NCBI GenBank assembly: GCA_025642075.2
Contig: JAODUO010000052.1
Location: 452,501-516,500, forward strand
Reading direction: 5' to 3'
DNA length: 64,000 nucleotides
DNA from: Ridgeia piscesae
Taxonomy: Eukaryota; Annelida; Polychaeta; Sabellida; Siboglinidae
Both the position numbers and the translations under genes were made by a program. Below are positions 57,362 through 64,000 of the stretch, one piece after another; the stretch's first letter is position 1, and every line of letters starts with the position of its first letter. The notes beneath the pieces were generated by a model. It searched no databases and was not told the DNA's origin. It saw only the letters and a program-made list of their open reading frames with translations.

Positions 57362-58182
57362 TCTCTCTTCCGAACTTGCACAGTCAAACCAGCACGCATA
57401 CGGAAGACAAAACTTACCACCATTATTCATAAATGTTAGCGATGTTCTACTGAATATAATTACACAGATAATCCATTCCACATTAATCAAACATTTATTT
57501 GAGAACATTTAATATATAATGAATGTGTGCACTAGCTGATTGGTGTCAATATGTACTTTTGTATTTATTTCTTTATTAAGTAAAATTACTAATATGGTTT
57601 AATCCACGTCTGATTATTATCTTAAATTATGTATTATCCTATATCAATATAAGTTATATATTATTCACTATGGGATGAATTGTATTAAGTATCTGCATTT
57701 AAAATAATGCTTTGTTTAATTTTTGTGAAAAAGAAAATGTCGGCGATGTGTGCGCCATATTTTTGTCAAACTTCCGCTATAGGACATAACTATTCATGAA
57801 TCTACATAGGTCATGATTACAACACACATAACGTCTCTGGATACAGATATATAAGCTTACATGTCTGACAAGTTGACACCACAATTTCACAAGTAAAAGC
57901 CCGTCACTGTATGTAAGCAAAAAGGCAATTTTTGTTGCAACTGAGTGTTTCGATCGCCACGTGGCGGAAGGGTCCACCAGTGACGCTCACACTATGGAGT
58001 GTCACATCAGGTCTGGAGCACCGGGCTTTGGTTCAGGTGAAACTCTCCCATAGAAACACTTCCGGCGGAAGTTGGTCAGTTGTGAGGGATCATGGTCGTG
58101 ACGTTATTTGCCAGGTAACGTTGTGAGGAGAAACCGATGCAGTTTCCGAGCTTTAGTAGTTACATAAGCTTGTACTATAGGC
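57362..58182. other. No recognisable gene
   Basis: AT-rich sequence between IR-B and IR-C. The small frames show no family resemblance. Confidence 0.5.
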
Positions 58183-58224
58183 AGGGGCGTTGATCCGGTT
58201 TTAAAAGTGGGGGGACGGGGGACC

Positions 58225-58225
<1 letters not shown>

Positions 58226-58291
<66 letters not shown>
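58226..58291. repeat. (AT)n microsatellite in IR-C
   Basis: A pure AT tract of about 66 bp near the outer end of the IR-C left arm. It is absent from the right arm. Confidence 0.95.
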
Positions 58292-58294
<3 letters not shown>

Positions 58295-58399
58295 TGGTAT
58301 TTGTAAAACAGACAAAGGCCTTTATGTTATGCTATTTAAAATAGTTATGTTGGCTACATATATTTGTAGAGGGGACATGGCTCACCCCAATCCCTGACA

Positions 58400-59404
58400 A
58401 TTTGGAGGCTAGACTTTGGACCCATAACTGCCTGAGTCAGAGAGTGACAACACGGACTTATGTGCATATAAGTCCGTGGCACTAAGTCCATGGCATTAAT
58501 CTTTCCCCTATAGTTCTACTAGTGTGTTCTATTTATATATGTGGTCCGTGGTGACAACATACAAATGTTACACGGATGCCTGTGTAGGACTTCCCAATCC
58601 CACCATTTGGCAAAGAAATGTGTCATCACACCAATGGGATCAAATTACACACAGTGCAGGAATCCGCTGGTTCCGCCGTAGGCGATATAAGTATCCACCA
58701 GGGCGACCAGGCTGCAATCCAAGGGGTGACAGGACAAACAAAACTTAATAATCTATAATGTGCTTGATGGCTAGTGCCTATTAATATATCAACACAAAGG
58801 TGCAAATTGACAGAGCCCGGCATGATGAATATTTACTGAACTAAGGTCTAGTTGCGGCCAACCAAGTAATTTAACTAATAATTTTCCACTGGGTAGTCGG
58901 AAGTTTATATCTGAACTCGTATATTAATTTTACTACTAGACCGATGTAGGGTTTTTAAGAGAGGGGAGTGATCAGCCTCGCTATATGCCTGTAAATTTGT
59001 TTTTATGAACTGAAAAAGTGGGGGGACATTTCCTATGCTGTCCCCTCAGGCTGAAAAGTGGGGGACGTGGTCCCCTCGTCCCCCACCGATCGACGCCCAT
59101 GCTGTGAAGAACTTCCCAATCCTACACTTCGGCAAAGAAATTTGTCATCACTCATATGGGAATAAGTTATACAAAGTGCAGGAATCCGCCGCTTCGGTCG
59201 TAGGCGATAAGCATCAAGCAGGAAAGGGGTGAATGTGAAACACAAATTTCATAATTTATAATGTGCTTGATGGCTAGAACCTATATAAATTATACTAATA
59301 ATATCAACACAAGAATGCAAACTGATAGAGCAAGGCAGCGGCTCAGCCCGGTGTCGCGCTTACATTTTTCCGGTGGTTATAAACTTTCCGATTGACGTTT
59401 CTGC
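58400..59404 (+). repeat. IR-C left arm, two tandem subunits
   Basis: Subunit starts can be aligned at 58587 (CTTCCCAATCCCACCATTTG) and 59111 (CTTCCCAATCCTACACTTCG), 524 bp apart. Each ends with a CAACACAA-ATGCAAA/TGACAGAGC block. The first holds an extra TGCAATCCAAGGGGTGACAG part and the second carries the IR-B-like inner end. Confidence 0.8.
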
Positions 59405-59439
59405 GCATGCGCAAGAAATATAAAATCACAAATTTTCTT

Positions 59440-60810
59440 ACAGGTTCTTAAAGGTCCTTTTCTGGCTAGTATTAGGCATTCCTGCCTCTTGTGCCAGCTC
59501 TGTCTTGAGCATTGTGTTGAGACTGTGCGCATGCGTCTAAAGGTGACACAGTCCATAGTAGAGGTGGTGCAGTAAAATCATTTTTATAGGATGATTTTTC
59601 CATAGTTTATCAATTCTTACTTCAAATGATTGGACTGATGGAGCATCTACCACAGACTGTGGCAGACTATTCCATACATCAGTAGATCGGTATATAAATG
59701 ATTTTTTTCGGATGTTTAATCGACATCTTTCTTTAAATATTTTGAGGTTGTGCCCTCTCGTTATTGAATCATTTTCCCTTAATGTAATAAAATTTGATGT
59801 AACAGAAGAATCATATTTCCCAGTTAATATTTTGTAAATTTCTATCATGTCTCCCCTAAGACGACGATATGAAAGGGTTGGTAGGTTTAATGTTTTTAGG
59901 CGTTCTTTATAATCAAGTTCTTTATATCCAGGAATTAATTTAGTTGCTCGACGCTGAACATTTTCAAGTGCCGTTATGTGCTTCATTAAATATGGACTCC
60001 ATACCTGGTTTGCATACTCAATATGTGGTCGGACAAGAGACTTAAAAACCGTAGAAAAACACTTGTCATCTAGGTATTCAAAAGTGCGTCGAATTATCCC
60101 CATCATAGAATTGGCTTTATTAATTTGTTCTGACATATGTGCCTCAAAGTTAAGTGATGAGTCAAAAGTTACTCCAATATCCTTGACTGTTTCTGCTTTA
60201 TTAATTGTTTTCTGCTCTTTACCCATTGTGTATCCATCATTTCTTATGAAGGAACGTCCAATTCTCATGTTGCAACATTTATCAGGATGAAATTTCAATA
60301 GTGATGTTTCTGACAATTTTTTGGCTGAGGTGAGGTCTTTTTGTAGGTTGTTGCAGTTCTCTTCATTATAAATAGGGTTAAAAAGTTTCATATCATCCGC
60401 AAATAAGAAAATATGAGAATCTTTTATAACATCAGGTAAATCGTTTATGAAGACAACAAAAAGAAGAGGGCCGATCACGGATCCTTGTGGTATTCTACTG
60501 ATCACCTCCGGCCAGTTAGAAAATATGTTGTTAATCCATACTCTTTGTTTTCTATGTGCAAGTAGATCTATAATCCAGTTAATTATGTTACCCTTTATTC
60601 CATAGCTCTGTTTTTTTTAAATAAGTTTAGCATGTGGGACCTTGTCAAATGCTTTCATAAAATCACAATATATTACACCAATGCAGCGTCCATTGTCCAG
60701 TGTTTCTGTCCATGTGTCTAATACCTTTAATAGCTGGAGTACTGTTGAACGGCCCTTTATAAAACCAAACTGATTTTTACTCAATAGCTCATTTCCTTTC
60801 ATATGTACAG
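59440..60810 (-). pseudogene. Non-LTR retrotransposon RT fragment (CR1/L2/Jockey-like), one frameshift
   Basis: The upstream frame (60617-60800, read leftward) shows LLSKNQFGFIKGRSTVLQLL and VIYCDFMKAFDKVPHAKLI. The downstream frame (to 59537) shows RIPQGSVIGPLLFVVFINDL, the intact active site FADDMKLF, KDIGVTFDSSLNFEAHM, LVRPHIEYANQVWSPYL and NVQRRATKLIPG. The two frames are separated only by a shift at an A-run near 60610-60617; after it the sequence continues as IKGNIINWIIDLLAHRKQR. Both catalytic Asp residues are retained, so this copy is younger than the other LINEs here. The endonuclease and N-terminal RT are missing. The 5' truncation point abuts the IR-C right arm at 60811. Confidence 0.88.
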
Positions 60811-62008
60811 TGCAGAAACGTAAATCGGAAAGTTTATAACGACCCGAAAAATGTAAGCGTGACACCGGGCTGAGCCGCTGCCGTGCTCTATCAGTTTGCA
60901 TCCTTGTGTTGATATTATTAGTAGGTTCTAGCCATCAAGCACATTATAAATTATGAAATTTTTGTTTCACATTCACCCCTTGCCGGCTTGATGCTTATCG
61001 CTTACGACCGAAGCGGCGGATTCCTGCACTTTGTGTAACTTATTCCCGTTTGAGTGATGACAAATTTCTTTGCCAAAATGTAGGATTGGGAAGTTCTACA
61101 CCGCATGGACATCGATCGGTGGGGGACAAGGGGACCACGTCTCCCCACTTTTCAGCCTGATGGGACAGCATAGGAAATGTACCCCCACATTTTCAGTTCA
61201 TAAAAACAAATTTACAGGCATATAGCGAGGCTGATCACTCCCCTCTCTTAAAAACCCTACATCGGTCTAGTAGTAAAATTAATATACGAGTTCAGATATA
61301 AACTTCCGACTACCTAGTGGAACATTATTAGATAAATTACTTGGTCGGCCGCAACTAGATCTTAGTTAAGTAAATATTCATTATGCCGGGCTCTGTCAAT
61401 TTGCACCTTTGTGTTGATATATTAATAGGCACTATTATAGATTATTAATTTTTATTTGTCCTGTCACCCCTTGGATTGCAGCCTGGTCGCTCTTGTGGGT
61501 ACTTATATCGCCTACGGCGGAACCAGCGGATTCCTGCACTTTGTATAATTTGATCCCATTTGAGTGATGACAAATTTCTTTGCCAAATTGTGGGATTCGG
61601 AAGTCCAACACAAGCACCTATGTAACATTTGTATTTTGTCACCACGGACCATAGATAAATAGAACACACTAGTAGAACTATAGGGGAAAGATTAATGCCA
61701 TGGACTTAGTGCCACGGACTTACATGCACGTAAGTCCGTGTTGTCACTCTATGAATCAGGCAAGCAGTTATGGGACAAGCAATTTATCTAGTCGATTTTC
61801 TAATGGGTGCGTGGTCGGAACTTCATATCGCGAGTTTATAGTCTAGCTAGTCCTGTGTAGCGGCTTTTAAGAGAGAGGAGTGGTGAGTCAGGCTATATGC
61901 CTCGCAATTTTTCTGAACTGAAAAGTGGGGGGACAATTCCTATGCTGTCCCCCACGCTGAAAAGTGGGGGGACGCGTCCCCCCGTCCCCCACCGATCGAC
62001 GCCCGTGG
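60811..62008 (-). repeat. IR-C right arm
   Basis: Reverse complement of the left arm with the two subunits in mirror order. Its outer ~200 bp (61790-62008) contain a further degenerate partial subunit plus doubled AAAAGTGGGGGGACG words. It differs from the left arm by substitutions, small indels and a ~17-bp gap in the outer subunit. Confidence 0.8.
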
Positions 62009-62156
62009 TTGATATTGACGTAATCCACCGCAGCGATCCTGGCGCGCGAGGATGGTCGTACTCGATAAGCTCATAAAAATGACGACAAATCGGCACATCT
62101 AAAATTGTAACGAAATACCACAACTACAACATTGGATCATGGGATCGGTTAACTAT

Positions 62157-62487
62157 AAAAAGGTAAGTTCTTATATAGCGCAGTATCAAATCTTCAGGAT
62201 TGCTCAAAGCGCTTTACACATTACTTCCCTGACAGACCTGTTCAATCAGACACCATCTAAACTTATATGGGAAGCATCCAGCCATATGCTACAATTAATG
62301 CGCGAAGGCTGCTCATACACATACCCACCACTTGTCTATAGCCAGGTACTCATTTATACAGCTGAGTGAACTGGAGCAATGTAGGGTGAAAAAACGTGCC
62401 CAATGTTTTAACACCGCAACACAGGATTCGAACCCGGGTCTTCTTGGTCGAGAGTCCGAAGCTCTACCATTGAGCCTGCGTTCTACG
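62157..62487 (-). mobile_element. tRNA-derived SINE, copy 2
   Basis: Reverse complement of the same family as 41838-42176. On the minus strand the head has AGGCTCAATGGTAGAGCTTC (A-box region) and GGTTCGAATCC (B box, about 62430-62440). It has the body AGTTCACTCAGCTGTATAAA and GCGCATTAATTGTAG, and the tail TGCGCTATATAAGAACTTAC ending in a short T run near 62157. The head keeps a more tRNA-like A box than copy 1. Confidence 0.9.
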
Positions 62488-62780
62488 GATAAAGACGGCG
62501 ATAGTTCAGGAATTAGGATTACTTCGTGTATGTCGTTGCTGTTGCATTTGTCGGTGACATCTGTCTTGTGAACGCCTGGAAGGGAATATATACAGGAATT
62601 TTATTTTATTATAATATATCACAGCAAACACATGTATGACAACTCGTTAGGTAACAGAGCAGTACCTGGAGATGTTGTAGTGGACACATATTCTCTTCCG
62701 TTCTCCAATCCTCCGGTGACGTCACGATTGGTTCTTCGAAGATCTAAACAGAATGGAGATACATGGGAAAACATAACCTT
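62488..62780. other. No recognisable gene
   Basis: A frame opens at the ATG at 62632, but its downstream extension is driven by the pyrimidine tract that follows. No family is recognised. Confidence 0.4.
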
Positions 62781-63245
62781 TTGCCTGAGTGAAACGTCCG
62801 CATCCGAGCCCGCTGCCGTTTCCTTTGCATCCCCATCCGCGTCCGCTTCTGTACATTCGTCTACATCCTCTTCTGTGTCCTCTTGTCTCCCTCATATCTT
62901 CTCCTTCCCCGTCTGTGTCCTCTTCTACATATACCATTCGCGTTCTCTTCATTGTCTTCTTCGTCTTTTTCTTTTGCGTCCCCTTTGGCGTCCTATATAT
63001 TTGCACACTTTCTTCTTGTGCGTTTCATTCTTCTACGTCGTTTATATCCTCTTTTCGTTCCTCTTCTGTACCTCTTCTGCACACTCACGTGTCCTATTCC
63101 AGGTCCCCTTCTGATTCGTTCTCCACGTCTTCTTCTCTTCCATTCTGCATCCTCTTCTACATCCGCGTCTGCTTCTTCTGTCTCAGCGTCTGGGTCGGCT
63201 TCTCTTTCCAACTCTACGACGTCGTCTCGGACCGTTTCTGTGTCC
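62781..63245. repeat. Pyrimidine-rich degenerate repeat (TCTTCTRCATCCGCGTC type)
   Basis: About 460 bp of strongly strand-biased sequence with recurring GTGTCCTCTTCT, TCTTCTACATCC and GCGTCTGCTTCT words. Several long overlapping frames (Ser/Phe/Leu rich on +, Arg/Glu/Gly rich on -) are open on both strands, as expected for low-complexity sequence. Confidence 0.75.
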
Positions 63246-63437
63246 TCCTTCCACCGTGTCCGCCACGTTCCCGTCTACAACAGAGGAAGGCCAGAGGCTT
63301 GATACATATACAAAGTGCGAATCAGTGTCGATCGTCAGGAGCCGAAATAGATTCCATGACGCACGACACATCATAGACTGAGATTATGTCACAGGGGCGT
63401 TTTGTGACAGGTCACTGGAGCCACCCATCTTCGGGCG
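63246..63437. other. Short unique stretch
   Basis: Nothing recognisable between the pyrimidine tract and the second copy of the possible MITE. Confidence 0.4.
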
Positions 63438-63810
63438 CCAGGGGTCGCTGCGGCTGATTACGTTAGGACCAGCTGTTTTCTACTTTGCATCCCTTTGAAA
63501 ACATCCTCTTTTATCGTCAGACATTGAAATCACCCACGAGGAGTGTGGTCGGCCTGCGGTCATGTAATATAATTTTAGGTGATTTCAACCACACGGAGCT
63601 CATGTTAAATGCGATGTTTACGACGTGAATGGGTCATTATATTCCCACCAGTCGTATATCCGTCTTCAAATTGGGGCTGGTATTTGTAATGTTCCCACGG
63701 CTGAAGCAGTAGCGACTGCCGAAGTCAATTGCCATAATTTTATAGGTCACTCCTAAAGTTTTCGGAGACGATCCGCCAGGGGCGCAGTAGCGCTGCGCAG
63801 CGACCCCAGG
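63438..63810. mobile_element. Possible MITE-like element, copy B (about 373 bp)
   Basis: The left end CCAGGGGTCGCTGCGG (63438) and right end GCAGCGACCCCAGG (ends 63810) form inverted ends. The interior is homologous to 6531-6877 in the same orientation (GCTGCGGCTGATTACG, GTGAATGGGTCATT, GTTCCCACGGCTGA). The palindromic AGCGCTGCGCAGCG next to the right end is more complete than in copy A. No coding capacity. Confidence 0.5.
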
Positions 63811-64000
63811 CTTGCGAGGACGGAGCCACCGGGGCTCGGCCCTACTGTAGCCAGACTAAGCCAGCACGATTCAGTGAGTGGCCGTCACTGATGTATCCAG
63901 GATGGATTCCAGATTTCTGGCGATAACGATCTGTGGCCATGTCATCATCTTTCTGGGTACAAGTGCCACCATCCAGTCGCCTGATTAATTCCATTTAATA
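63811..64000. other. Right window edge, nothing recognisable
   Basis: Short unique sequence to the end of the window. Confidence 0.4.

Larger units (their letters stand above)
58183..62008. mobile_element. IR-C: 3.8-kb inverted-repeat element with an RT fragment at its centre
   Basis: The left arm (58183-59404) and right arm (60811-62008) are inverted copies. Outer ends share GGGGCGTTGATCCGG and its diverged complement (CCGATCGACGCCC) plus AAAAGTGGGGGGACG. Each arm contains two tandem subunits of about 524 bp, both with CTTCCCAATCC, TGGCAAAGAAAT, GTGCAGGAATCCGC, CGTAGGCGATA and ATAATGTGCTTGATGGCTAG. The inner ends carry the CGCTTACATTTTTC...GACGTTTCTGCGCATGCGC motif of IR-B. The centre is a minus-strand LINE fragment. 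An AT tract (58226-58291) sits near the left end. Confidence 0.85.

Noticed and set aside
62632..63376. Overlapping 139-195 residue Ser/Phe/Leu-rich frames
   Set aside because: Pyrimidine-rich degenerate repeat; several frames on both strands are open and none resembles a family.

Overview
The window is animal nuclear DNA. It has GT-AG introns up to 17.7 kb, several non-LTR retrotransposons, a tRNA-derived SINE, abundant micro- and minisatellites and large inverted-repeat elements. Retrotransposon types and repeat load suggest a marine invertebrate, most likely a lophotrochozoan such as a mollusc; this is inference. There are no bacterial operons, CRISPR arrays, rRNA genes or free-standing tRNA genes that I can support.

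Only one host gene is convincing: a complete ten-exon TESK-family (testis-specific/cofilin) protein kinase on the + strand, coding from 15621 to 51452. Every exon joins in frame through GT-AG introns to give about 750 residues: kinase domain (about residues 50-315) plus a long Ser-rich tail. Introns 1-3 are large (17.7, 6.0 and 7.4 kb) and introns 4-9 are small (0.17-0.6 kb). The large introns hold repeats with 22, 25, 30, 50, about 62, 72 and about 108 bp units and one SINE.

Left of the gene: a 37-bp minisatellite (1-1650), a CpG-rich segment (about 1840-2300), a possible MITE (6531-6877), pentanucleotide, GT and AGT/AGC microsatellites, a LINE 3' fragment (8906-9440), a decayed + strand LINE (10150-12195) and a decayed - strand LINE with endonuclease, RT and a C-terminal zinc finger (12215-14770). 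The last two are convergent.

Right of the gene lie three inverted-repeat (foldback-like) elements within 8 kb: IR-A (about 54000-56793, two ~950-bp arms around a decayed coding remnant), IR-B (about 56874-57361) and IR-C (about 58183-62008, arms of tandem ~524-bp subunits around a nearly intact RT fragment). IR-B and IR-C share a core motif. A second SINE copy (62157-62487), a pyrimidine-rich tract and a second copy of the possible MITE (63438-63810) close the window.

The most unusual material is the foldback cluster and the repeated placement of tandem repeats just upstream of TESK splice acceptors.
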